NCBI GenBank assembly: GCA_019022495.1
Contig: JAFEKR010000001.1
Span: 3,038,001 to 3,102,000 of the forward strand
Source of the DNA: Epichloe hybrida
Lineage: Eukaryota; Ascomycota; Sordariomycetes; Hypocreales; Clavicipitaceae
Direction of reading: 5' to 3'
Length of the DNA stretch: 64,000 nucleotides
Made by a program: the position numbers and the translations under genes. Under the pieces are notes generated by a model. The model searched no databases and was not told the origin of the DNA. It saw only the letters and a list, made by a program, of their open reading frames with translations. Below are positions 20,846 through 31,302 of this stretch, one piece after another; position 1 is the stretch's first letter, and each line of letters begins with the position of its first letter.

Positions 20846-22411
20846 GACTGCCAGGCCCGCGCCTCAGATGGCGGCTGGATTACGGGTGGCCGGTGGCCTG
20901 GAGGTGATGGTGAGAGCAAGTCGTGGGCTGCAGGGTTGGCAGACGTGGATGAGGTAGCCGTCGTCGTCGTCTTCGTCGTCTTCGTCTTCGTCTTCGTCGT
21001 CGTCTTCCTCTTCGTCTTCCTCTTCTTCGTCGTCGTCGTTGGGGAGCAGTCGCCTGGCCGGGAGCGGCACACAAATGAAAGAGTTGACGGGGCGGCGATG
21101 GAGGCAGAAAATGAGAACCAAGGTGAGGGAGTGAGTGAGTGAAGATTCAAGAGCGAGATGAAATGCACATCCACACTTCCATCTTGCAGGGCCCCGGAGA
21201 GCCACAGGGCCACCCACCAGGGCCACCAGGGCCACCAGGGCCATGGCTCGAGGGCGGAGAGGTACCGGCAGATACCAATTGGCAGCGCACGATACTTCCA
21301 TTGTCGGCGTGGGACGTGGCGTGGGACGTGGCGTGGGACGTGGCGTGGGACGTGGGACGGGGGATGGGCGACGGGGCCGGGTACGTACCTCCTCTCGCCG
21401 TCGACCACATCCGTCTGGACCTGCTCCTGTTCTTCCTTCCTTGTGCACCCGCACAAAAGCACCCACCAGCCAAATTCCTTCAGATTGCTGCCAGCCGCCA
21501 CACTGCCGACCATGACGCATCGAGCGTGAGCGTTTGATGCCAACCTCGCGATGTGGGCATCCCTGCCGAGTTGGCAATTACACACATGTATGTACTGAGT
21601 AGATATATGCCCTCGGCCTTGTCTGTTGTCTCCTGTCATGCTGCCGGTTCGGTCCCGTCTCCGGAGTACCGAGTCTCTCTTCGTGCTGGCTCTTCTCATC
21701 CAAGCCTCCCTGACGTTGAAAACTCCCAGGCTCTAGCCCTTCCTAGTCATTTAACCTCTAGCCTTTCCTGTCACTCCCGCTGGGGTGCGCCAAGGCCCAA
21801 GGGTGAGTGTGAGTACTCCTCTTTTGTGTGCATGCGGGCATGTGGGCGTGAGAACAACAACATGGGTTTGATGGCCAGATGGCGGAACCGCGGGGGCGTG
21901 GGGGCGCGGGGGCGTGTTCAACTGTTCCATCAGTGATCAGTGATCACTGACTGACTGATCAGCCAGCGTTCGAATCTGCGCTTTTGACTTTGACGAAGCG
22001 GAGCGAGGAAAATAAGAAAAAAATAGGGCCACCCCAAGTCCAACACTCCACTCCGGTCGACGTGACCAAAGCATCGTCCGTCGACTTTGGCTGTCTCGGC
22101 ATCTGGCCTGGCCCTTGCAGGACCCGGGTTGCTCTGCTTTGTCCCGCCCGTCAGCAGCACCGCTCCTCCTCGATCGCTAGTCATTTGACGATGGTGTCAA
22201 TTCCAGCGAAAAGGGGGTAGGTTATCCCAGAACACTGTACGTGTAGTCCGTACTGCAGTGTTACCCGCATCTCCCCGTCGTCGGCGTAGCACCCCTCCCA
22301 TGAGCCTGCACATCTGCTTTTTGCGAATCGACTGAATCCTTCCCATCTTCTGGCAGCGAGACCTCGGCCTGCGAACCCATAGGATTCCAGCTCCATCAAC
22401 AGTGTGGTTAA
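20846..22411. other. Upstream region of WD40 gene, repeat-rich
   Basis: 1.57 kb up to the transposon. It contains a GTC/TTC triplet tract (about 20955-21045), a 9-bp repeat AGGGCCACC (about 21205-21243) and a 12-bp repeat GTGGGACGTGGC (about 21309-21356). A 299-codon minus-strand ORF here is low-complexity read-through of these repeats, so I do not call a gene. Confidence 0.5.
21309..21356. repeat. 12-bp minisatellite GTGGGACGTGGC
   Basis: About four tandem copies, preceded at about 21205-21243 by a separate 9-bp repeat AGGGCCACC. Confidence 0.8.
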
Positions 22412-22445
22412 GGGCCTGATCCACGAGCCGGTGCAAACTTTGCAC
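22412..22445 (+). repeat. Left terminal inverted repeat
   Basis: 34 bp, exact reverse complement of 25448-25481. It ends in the palindrome GTGCAAACTTTGCAC. The preceding TAA is the target duplication. Confidence 0.95.
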
Positions 22446-23293
22446 GAGTGCAAAATGCACATAAGCAGACGCGCTAGCCATTTTTATCAGCTAAGATCCA
22501 TAGAAATTTATAGAACTTTATCTAAATTACATAAACACTATAACTACCCTTATTTATAATATATCTTTTTAACTAGGGCCGCGTAAATACCTATAATAGG
22601 CTTAGATACTAAGAAAAAAGCAAATTCTACTATTTTCTAGGTGTAAACTATACACTTTATATTATACCTAGGCAAAGTTTACACTAGTGTAAAGTTTACA
22701 CCTAGCTATAAGCTATAATAACATTTCTTAGGGTCTATAACCTCTTAATTAATTAATTTATTATAGATAAAGACGCTAATAATAACCTTTAGCTTGTAAT
22801 ATTAATTTTATAGTGTTTTTAAAAGCTAGGCTTACTATAAAGAGCCCTATATAGGCTATATTACCTCTATGAGCACATTAACTATAATGATAATGCTTGT
22901 AATACCCTCCTTAGCCTTAGAGGCGCCTAGGCATTACTAATAGCATTACAGGAGCTTTGTAAATATATCCTTTAATTTACATTAAAGAAGGAATTTGAAA
23001 TCCTCTATTGGATGCTAAGGGAGATCTTCCTTAAGCTCTATAACTAGCTTTATATTAATACCTTAGTAAGCTCTTCGTAATATTAATTAATTAAGCAAAA
23101 GGTAATAATCTTCTTATGGATTTATATGTATAATAAGCTACAGAGGAACATAGGGTCTTAATTTCTACTATCCTAAGCATTAGTATCTCGAATTTTTTAT
23201 AAGCTTATTAATCTAATAAGGTATTTATATACAGTCTTTATTTATTAGCTAAAGCCGTAGTTAGTCTTGCTATTTATAGAGCTAAATAAGAAG

Positions 23294-23722
23294 TTCCTTT
23301 AATTTAACGGTATAATTAGTGCTATTAATAGTATACATATACTAGCATTTATTCCACTAAATCGGCAGCAGAGATACTAGTTAAGGAAGAATAATATCTT
23401 ATAAAATATGCTAGTAGCTATAAGCTTTAAGGAATTATTCCTCTATATACTAGCAGGCACTAAAGGTTTTATTAATAATAGCACCTTATTACAGATAGCG
23501 TTCTTAAAGTCCTTTATAATCCCTTAAGGCTAATTTTATCTTAGTAACTTAGGATTTAGCTTATATTACAGCCTTGTTACGCTGTTTTTAAGGGTTTAAT
23601 ATTATTTATAAGACTAGAGGGAAGCTTATAAGTACCCTAATAATAAGAAGGAGCTCTTTAACTTCTAGCACGTATAATTATAAGTGGTTATAAAGCGTTG
23701 TTTTAGGTAATACAAGCAAAAG
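23294..23722 (+). pseudogene. Harbinger transposase relic (DDE_Tnp_4-like)
   Basis: One reading frame can be followed for about 140 codons with stops only where TGG, CAG or CAA would become TAG or TAA by C-to-T/G-to-A change, and with no frameshift. Landmarks: SAINSIHILAFIP, where the family has a GALDGTHI-type motif; NMLVAISF; LYILAGTKGFINNS, matching the family's YVLAGWEG..HDS block; YLSNLGFSL; and KKELFNF, matching KELFNLRH. The first two catalytic Asp positions (about 23327 and 23477) and the Asp of the usual GDAG/ADAG turn now read AAT (Asn), as RIP on GAT would give, while the final Glu codon (23651) is still GAG. It cannot encode an active enzyme. Confidence 0.85.
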
Positions 23723-25447
23723 TAAAAGATAATTTACTATAGCGCTACTAAGTATAAATTTCTTATATAAATTAAGATAATCTATGCTATTATAGCCCTC
23801 TCTAACTTTATTAAGTTATAGGGAAAGAAGCTATATAACTTTAAAGTAAAAGAGAAAGAATTATTACCTATAAATAAGCGTAAAGCGCTTAAAATAGCTG
23901 CTGCGCGGGCATTATTACTTCTTATAGGCCTTATAAGCTATAAAATTTAGAAAAAGATAGTATAGTAGCTTTAGAGGCTTTAGTAAAGTAGTAATATAAA
24001 TAAAAAGATACGTGTTTAATAAATTCAATAGCGTTATTAATAAAATTCTAACTAATGTAATAATAATGTTATAGGTTGAAAAGTAATAAATATACACGGC
24101 CTGTAGACCTTAATAAAAAGCCTTGCTTCTACTAGTAAATAGTATTAACACTAAAATTTAACTTAATTTACGCTTTCTTTGCCTCTTTTAATAATAATAA
24201 GTTCTAAATTAGAGGATTTAGTTAATCTTGCTTTAACTATAATATAACTCTAATAATTATACTTATTCTAAACTCTTTACTATATAATTAATAGTTATTA
24301 ACTACCTTCTTAATGTTATTAGCCCTTATAGCTCTTTAGGTAATAATATACCTCCTTAAGCCCTGTATTTAAGGCCTAAGGATATTAGATACTACCTCTA
24401 AGAGCTCTTTTACCTATACTATAGCCTGACGCTTCTATACACTTTATAGTAATAAATTTAGCTATAATCTAGTAGGCATAGCCCTAGTAAAGCTTATTTA
24501 AAAGCTCTGTAGGTTTAGTATTAAGGAAGTAGCTATATTATTAGTGCTTTACTCTATAATATTAGTTTAAGACTAACTTTAATGCTACTAATTATCTTTA
24601 AGCAAATCTTTTTTATCTAGGAGCTTAATAAGATTATAAGCCTTATTACTAGGGTATTATATATTAGCACTTTCTCTTTAAGTCTTATTTTTATTATCTT
24701 TAGACCTATTAGAGCTATCTTCTAATAACTTTTCTTATACCCTTTTAGTAGAAGCAAAGCTTTTAGTATCTTAGGCTTTAATAACTATATTACTAGCTTT
24801 ACAATCTCCTAAGAAGACCTCTACTTACTTCTCTCTTATAATAGATTTATTTATAATAAGAGGCTTTACTATAATATATTTACTAAACCTTCTATATGTT
24901 TAGTTAATAAAATTAGTAGTTTACTTGCTTATATAAAGCTACCTATTACATTTATTATATATTATACTAGTCTTCTTCTTTATAGTATAAAAAGTATGCT
25001 AAACGCCCTTAAGCTACTTATATTAGTTCTTAATAGTGCTTAAAGACTACTAATATCTTAGGAATCTCCTTATAAGCATAGGAATAAAGCCTTTAAGAAT
25101 ATCTTAGATAATACTAATCTTACTACTATTAAGCTAATACTTATAGTAAGCTTTAAGGAGTAATTTAAGTAAGAAAAGGGTTTAATTATTAGTCTAGTAA
25201 ATTTAGGAGGATCTAGACGCCTATAACTAGGTACTTTAGGATATAGTTATAATATATATTAAAATTATATATAATTTACTAGTAAAATAAAATAAATCTA
25301 TTATATTAAAGCTATAGAAGGGAAGATCTGCTATCATAATAGGCCCCTTATGTAAAGGCGGTGAAAAAAAGCTATAGAAGTGGGTCGCAATAGTACAAAG
25401 TAGGCGCCCTATATAACTCCACATACAATTTGTACCCTGTAATGTCG

Positions 25448-25481
25448 GTGCAAAGTTTGCACCGGCTCGTGGATCAGGCCC
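25448..25481 (-). repeat. Right terminal inverted repeat
   Basis: 34 bp, exact reverse complement of 22412-22445, followed by TAA (25482-25484). Confidence 0.95.
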
Positions 25482-25484
25482 TAA

Positions 25485-26891
25485 CAGCGTGCTGGGACCT
25501 TCATGGATGTGCGACAAATCGGCGGAAGGGTGAAAGATTTTGTGGGCTCCTCCAGATGACGGCACATGCCACATGCCTCCGGTCCAAAATTTGAGACAGG
25601 CGAAACAAGCCCGTCGCCACTTCGGGAACGAGATGTGGTCCCAGTTTTCGCATCTTCCCGAACGGCCTAATGCTATCCCCGTCGCGACAGAGTCGAGTCA
25701 GCAAAGCATCCTCATTAGTTATAGGAAGACCACTTCCAGGATTTCAACGGTCAAGTTGGTCACTATTCGCCAAGTGACCAGAGGTGTAGGCGAGTGCGAG
25801 GGCGAGGGCGAGGGCCGGGACTTCTGAGAAACTCGGCCGACGGTCAGGCGTCGAATTGGATCGCGAACTTGATGAATATTGGCCGAACGCGGGAAAGGTT
25901 GGACGGATGCACCCCGTCTTGGACGACCAGTAGCTTAAGGCCTTTGCTGCGATCATCAGAGACATGGCTTCATGGGTCGCAGCTCAGGGTGGCATCTAAA
26001 AGGAAACACGGCGGGAAACCGAGAGACCCTGGGACGAGGATGGTGTGGCGCCAGATGCAGCAATCAGCCAGCAATTTAATGTTAGCAGGTGCCAATCATC
26101 GGCCAACACCTTCTCATCCCTCGAAATACTTGACTTGATAGAGGTGCGTGCACGTCCGGTCCGTTTGCTAGACGAGAATAAAACAGAAGTGGGCGACGAC
26201 AAGTTCTGCAGATGTGATACGCCTCCACGCGATTCATCCATCGACTTGGCTCTGACACCAAGCCACAGCCACAGGGCCAGCTCAGTGACGTCGCTTCTTG
26301 ACGTCAATCTGGGCTATGAGCTGGCTTAGTGATTATGTGTAATTGTAGTACGACATGAATGGACCAGCATGCCTATGCATAGCTGCCGGCTTGATGAATC
26401 GTGAGGGTGTGGACGCGGATGTGGATGTGGACGTGGATGTGGAGCATCTAATCACGTCCTCGATGCCACTCTCACGGCTTCATCTTGAAGTCGTTTACAT
26501 TTCAGCGAGTACCAGACTTACCAGACCAGCTGCTTAAAACAACCATCTCGAAGTGTCTGAGCAGCGTGGTTCATGGTTCATGGCATACAGTACATTCGTG
26601 GCCGTGGAGCCCTTCTGGTCCTGCGCCACAGTCACCAGCCCCAGGCAGGCCGGAGACGTCCCTGTTCAGCCACACCTCCCCCGGCTACGGGACAAGCTCT
26701 CGTGGCACGTGCTGCTGGCCTTGACACTTGTTCGCGACCTCTTCAAGGATCAAGGTCACGGAACCTCCAACGTCGACCATCTAGGCAGCCATCAGGGCCG
26801 AGGCTCACTTCTTCATCGATCGTTACAGCTCCCGACTGTATATTCCGACCACCACCCTCGTCTCATGAAGCTGTAGCAGCCGCCTCCCAGC
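25485..26891. other. Intergenic region between transposon and TMEM115-like gene
   Basis: 1.4 kb of normal composition. Several short ORFs occur, for example a 94-codon plus-strand frame at 26045-26329, but none resembles a known protein. One TGACGTCA octamer lies at 26299. Confidence 0.45.
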
Positions 26892-28070
26892 ATGCCTTCC
26901 AGTATGAACATCCCCCCGGTCACCCGCGCGGTCCTAATAGGGCTCGTATTTCAGTCTTTTCTGAGCGCAGCAATTCGGTATCGCCAATGGACTGAACACT
27001 CTCGCATTGTCATTCCGTATTTGACGCTTGTGCCGCAGCTTTCGCTCGTATACCCCTGGACATTCTTGACATCAGCCTTGGTCGAATACAACATCTTTAC
27101 ACTGGCCATGTCCGGCCTGACCCTGTACCATGGCGGGCGGTATCTCGAGCGGGCTTGGTCGTCGGCAGACCTTGCCAAGTTTCTGGTGTTGGCAGCATTG
27201 GTCCCTAACGTGCTGACGTTTCTCGTCATGATCTTCTTCTTCGCACTTACTCGGAATGAGAGCTGGACGTATGTGCTTGCGAATATATTTTCCCATACCA
27301 TACCACCCATGACCGCAATTCTTGCGCGCTGGGGCGGAGCATATTCACCCAAAAGCTTACAATCTTCTAGTCTCGCAAGTATATCCGGCGGTGTTTCGAT
27401 CCAAATCGCCTTCCTCGTCGCGTTCAGCCAGCTCATTCCGGCTCACACAGTCACTCTATTCCGCGGCGTCCTGTCCCTCAGAGTGCCTCGACTCCCGCTC
27501 TTGTTCATCGGCATGGTGACAGTATTGTCGCTGACGCCGCTCCTCTCTCGCGCTGCCGTCTGGCAAGCCACGTTTGGCTTCCTCTCCAGTTGGACCTACC
27601 TGCGATTCTACAAGACCATCTTCCCCGACTTGGACAGCTCGCAACCCGCGTCGCTCCGAGGCGACGCCAGCGAGACATTCGCTTTTGCCGAATTCTTCCC
27701 CGGGCCCGTGAAGCCTTTCGTCGCAGCGCTATCAAATCAGATATTCGATGTCCTCGTCGCCATGCGTCTCTGTACCCCCTTCTCCCACACAGACATGTCC
27801 TCTGCGCGCGGCGAGCGTGCTCTGCAGCGAGGCACGCCTGGTTCCGCTCGCGCGGAAGCAGAGCGAAGGAGGGCCCTCGCCCTCAAGGCCCTTGACCAAA
27901 GATTGAATGCTGCTTCGGCCGGTGCGCCAAGCAAAGCACCCGCGCAGCCCAGCGGTCCGACCGTGCAGACCCAACCTCAGCCCAGTGCCCATACCGCCAT
28001 GGCCTCCACGCCCGGCGATGTGCTTGGAGAAACCAAGTTAGAGCCAGATCACGACGATGGCAAAAACTAG
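26892..28070 (+). CDS. TMEM115-like rhomboid-fold membrane protein (DUF1751)
   Basis: Multi-span membrane protein of the eukaryotic TMEM115 family, a catalytically dead rhomboid relative of the Golgi in animals. The first hydrophobic segment (AVLIGLVFQSFLSAAIRY) leads into LVPQLSLVYPWTFLTSALVEYN and LYHGGRYLERAWSS, which are family signatures. At least four more hydrophobic segments follow, then a soluble tail rich in Ala, Pro and Arg ending in a charged stretch. The frame is open over 392 codons, but I propose an in-frame 111-bp intron at 27269-27379 (donor GTATGT, acceptor AAG): splicing joins NESWT directly to ISGGVSIQIAFLVAFSQL, as in relatives, and removes 37 atypical residues, leaving 355. 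No Ser-His protease dyad is apparent. It is convergent with the small membrane-protein gene downstream. Confidence 0.85.
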   Translation: MPSSMNIPPVTRAVLIGLVFQSFLSAAIRYRQWTEHSRIVIPYLTLVPQLSLVYPWTFLTSALVEYNIFTLAMSGLTLYHGGRYLERAWSSADLAKFLVLAALVPNVLTFLVMIFFFALTRNESWTYVLANIFSHTIPPMTAILARWGGAYSPKSLQSSSLASISGGVSIQIAFLVAFSQLIPAHTVTLFRGVLSLRVPRLPLLFIGMVTVLSLTPLLSRAAVWQATFGFLSSWTYLRFYKTIFPDLDSSQPASLRGDASETFAFAEFFPGPVKPFVAALSNQIFDVLVAMRLCTPFSHTDMSSARGERALQRGTPGSARAEAERRRALALKALDQRLNAASAGAPSKAPAQPSGPTVQTQPQPSAHTAMASTPGDVLGETKLEPDHDDGKN

Positions 28071-28442
28071 GGACCCTGGAGATGACTTGTCTTCTATAGG
28101 ACAACACACGTGGCTCAGGAACCTCCGCGGCGGATGTTCCCTATCAAACTCCAATTGCAATGGGGATATCCCTTTCTTTGTACTTTCCATTGTCAATTTT
28201 AGCATTGCAAGAATAGAGCGAGCCCCCTTTACTATTTCATTCGTCCTTCATTTCTCCGTCATCACGACCTGTTCCTGCGGTGCCTCGTTACTTTCCAACA
28301 CACCAAGACACCCACTACACTGTCGTGTTGCCGTACGTGTCGCCAGCCCATAAGTTGATCCATTCTTGCTCCATAACCCCCTTTCCATCTCGACAATCCT
28401 CAGATGTAGCCATCCACTCATGGATCCAGCACTCATCACTCA

Positions 28443-28745
28443 TCAATCCAGGGCCATGGTCCTCGAAATCACCTTCTTACAACCTGCGACAGTTCCCATA
28501 CCTATCAAAAGACCAAGCCCCAAGCCAACAGAGAATCCTGTCAGCGCATCATGCAGAGCCTAGGTCCGTCAGCACATTTCTCTCTCTCCCAGAAGTTGGG
28601 TCCCTACATTGATGTACGCCGGGAGACGTGCGCGTCTTGCGCCCGGCCGACGCCTCTCGGCTAAAATCATTCGCTGATTGAGCCATCCTCGCAGCCCTCG
28701 AATAATGTATCTCGTGTCGAGGTGTAGGAGGTCTTCGCCTTCCAT
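28443..28745 (-). CDS. Small two-exon protein with C-terminal glycine-rich transmembrane segment
   Basis: Exons 28745-28608 and 28559-28443 (48-bp intron, donor GTAGGG, branch-like GCTGAC about 12 nt before the TAG acceptor, phase 0) give 84 residues. The N-terminal half is charged: MEGEDLLHLDTRYIIRGLRG, then an Arg-rich stretch (AERRRPGARRARLP). After the splice, ALHDALTGFSVGLGLGLLIG runs into GMGTVAGCKK, forming one hydrophobic helix with repeated Gly (small-xxx-small packing), and a short tail ending TMALD. A basic segment before a Gly-rich helix suggests a small organelle or endomembrane protein, but that is inference. Neither exon alone is a convincing ORF; the case rests on the conserved phase, the branch point and the emergence of the helix exactly after the splice. 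No name assigned. Confidence 0.6.
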
Positions 28746-29697
28746 GGTGACTTGCTACGAGATTATTTTCTTCTCGACGCAGATATCTGTGGTGAATTTG
28801 TGGTATTTAGAATGGGGGGTTTACTGGCATGGGATGGGGGACGGGGGGATATATAGATGGACCAGGGAGAGTAGACTTTGGGGCTGCGCGAAGGTTCATG
28901 CGGCGCCGCAGCCTTATTTCTTAATCGCATACTTTGATCAACTTCCCATGCTAACTCTTGCGCGTTTTAAGTCTCAAATAGGCAGTTTGTCCAACGAGGC
29001 AGTGCTTTTATACTTTTTTTTTGACGTCAGGAACGGGTGGGGCTCGACGTGGGCTGTTGTCAGTTGATCAGCAGCGCAACCACGCAGCAGCGCGTTGGGT
29101 AACCCGTGTGTACGGCGCGGGGCTTTTCTGGGAGATTGGCACACGCGTGCAACTTGTCAAAAGGTTCGGTTCGGGCATACTCGGTTTTTTCATTGATGGA
29201 AACACATGGCGCATGTCCACTGCTCGTCGTGGACGAGGCAGCCCCCCCCCCCCCCCCCCATTGTGATCCCGGGTAAGTTGGGCTCCGTGCAAGCAAGCTG
29301 GGGAGACCTACGGCTCGGCCGGGAAACATTGAGCATCGGAGCGTGGTGGTTCCCGGCGGTTTGAGCTAGAAAAGTCGGCGCTTAATTCCGCTCTTGAGGC
29401 TCCATCTATAACCGAAACACGTCCCGGATCCTGGTGCATGTTATCTCGCACAAGGCAAGAAAGCAAGACGAGACGAGACGAGACGAGACAAGACGGTGCC
29501 CTTACTGACAGACATGTACTCCTCACTCCGCCAAGGCGGTAAGCAAGGAAAGGGGGGGGGGGGCAGGGGGCTTATTTTCAGAGAATGAATTTGTTGGCTG
29601 CGAGTTTTGCGCGCTGTTGCCAGGACGCGGCGTTTCATCGTGGCAAGTGGGCCTCGGGCGCTCGAGGGCACCATTTCCACCACGCAGGCCAGCCGCT

Positions 29698-29728
<31 letters not shown>

Positions 29729-31266
29729 AAATGGTGTTCATTTAAAGGAATTGCTCGAGGGCAGGGAGGAAGTGGATCCAACACTCGTGACTTTCCCTTT
29801 TCCACCAGTTCTTCCAGTGCGCCTTCTACATGTAAAGCTTGTGGGCTCCGTAGGCGAGGAGGATCAAACACCCTACGGATTAAAGAACCTGACCTGACCA
29901 TGCAATATATGTATGCTAGCCAGACCATTTCGAAGACCTTAACTGACTATGCCAAGTGAGCAGATAATGGTAGAATGTGCTGTTTAAATTCCGATTGAAA
30001 TAGAAAAGTAAGGTGAAACTATAACAATGACTATGAATCTATGATTCATACGAGGGTTGGTACTATTTTATGATTTTTTTTTGCATCTTTCTCAGCTACT
30101 CATATATAGTTATAGGGTATTCCCTCATCCTTTCCCTAGCAACGGACCGAGACGCCCGATTTCCCACCGAGTACATCCGAAGTGTCAAATGGCCCCGCTC
30201 ACATCAAGTTGACGGCGGGCCGAGATACGGGCAGGGCATAATGCAAGCAGCAGCCCACCGACGGCCTGATGGCCTGCACCATGACTGCGTGGCAAGAACA
30301 ATGCGCCCGTTCTCCGTACCCCGCACTCCGTACGGATTACAAGTCTTTGATGGACGCTAAACTTCCACCGGGCGGCTCGCTGGGTCCGGGGATTGGTCAC
30401 CGCTCCGATGACTCATCGGGACTAGAACGAGAATATTACGTTAGAGCCGGCTCGCTCAACAATTCGAGAGAATAGAGTTTGACAGACGGACGAATTCTCG
30501 CATAAACAACACGTGAATATGTACGTATGTAGACGCCTCTAGCATCCATATCATGTGACACGGTGTCGCCGTGGAAGACGGCACGTCACAGCTCGCAATT
30601 GGCGGCTGGAAACTCCGTGCTCCGTAGATTGATTTGTCTCTTGAGTAGAAATTTGGGCAACGAGCGGGCGAACAGCAGGGTAGGTACGCGACTTTGCTCT
30701 ATGCTGCCTGCCGCATGAAGGCGAGCATGAAGAGCTGGTGGAAACAAATGTCGACGTTTCTCCTCCGACAAAAAAAAACCGATCATGACCGCACGCCTCC
30801 TTTGTAGAGCCGGTATGACCTGAAAAATCCATCCGCCAACAACGCGTCGTCGGGTGGCTCCAGTGGCTCCAGTTGCAGCGAAAGTACCAGACAGGACGTT
30901 TCAAAGTTTATATCTTGGTCCAGTCTGCACTCTTGACGTCACCTGGGCATTGTGCGTGCTCTGATGGTCATGCCACTCACTCTCCTGCCGCGCTTTCCTT
31001 CTTCGCTTCGCTTGTTTTAGGCCCTACCTTAAATTGTTTCGTCCCAGTGAAACTTCTTTTCTCACTGGCTGCGATGCCCAAAGCCCATCAACCTAGTCCA
31101 CTCTGATCGTTTAAGTTTAAGCCCCAGCGATCCGCGGGGCCAGTTTCGACATGGCGCAAATGAGCAGAGTGCAGATCCTGGCATGTACCGAGTTAGCTCC
31201 ACGAGCGATGATGCTTCATTCTTGCTTCCTGCACCAACGCCGTCGTCTGAAGTCGTGCCTCGAGAC

Positions 31267-31302
<36 letters not shown>

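Larger units (their letters stand above)
22412..25481 (+). mobile_element. PIF/Harbinger-type DNA transposon, RIP-inactivated
   Basis: A 3070-bp element with perfect 34-bp terminal inverted repeats (22412-22445 and 25448-25481, starting GGGCCTGATCC) flanked by a TAA target duplication (22409-22411 and 25482-25484). A 3-bp TAA/TTA duplication and GGG-starting ends are the hallmark of PIF/Harbinger. The interior is extremely AT-rich and full of TAA/TAG, while the flanking host DNA and the inverted repeats keep normal composition. A DDE transposase relic is readable inside (separate entry). The second half (about 23.8-25.4 kb) probably held a second gene, perhaps the Myb-like partner common in this superfamily, but I could not read it convincingly. 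Confidence 0.9.

Noticed and set aside
20800..21699. 299-codon minus-strand ORF upstream of the WD40 gene
   Set aside because: It is read-through of CT/GA triplet and 9/12-bp repeats; the LisH start at 20845 is in another context and supported by splicing.
24633..24836. ATG-started ORFs inside the AT-rich islands (for example 44633-44836 and 50081-50281)
   Set aside because: Chance frames in RIP-mutated DNA; 44633-44836 overlaps the antisense strand of the helicase relic.
26045..26329. 94-codon ORF between the transposon and the TMEM115-like gene
   Set aside because: Plausible amino-acid composition but no recognisable domain, no splice support and no coding context.
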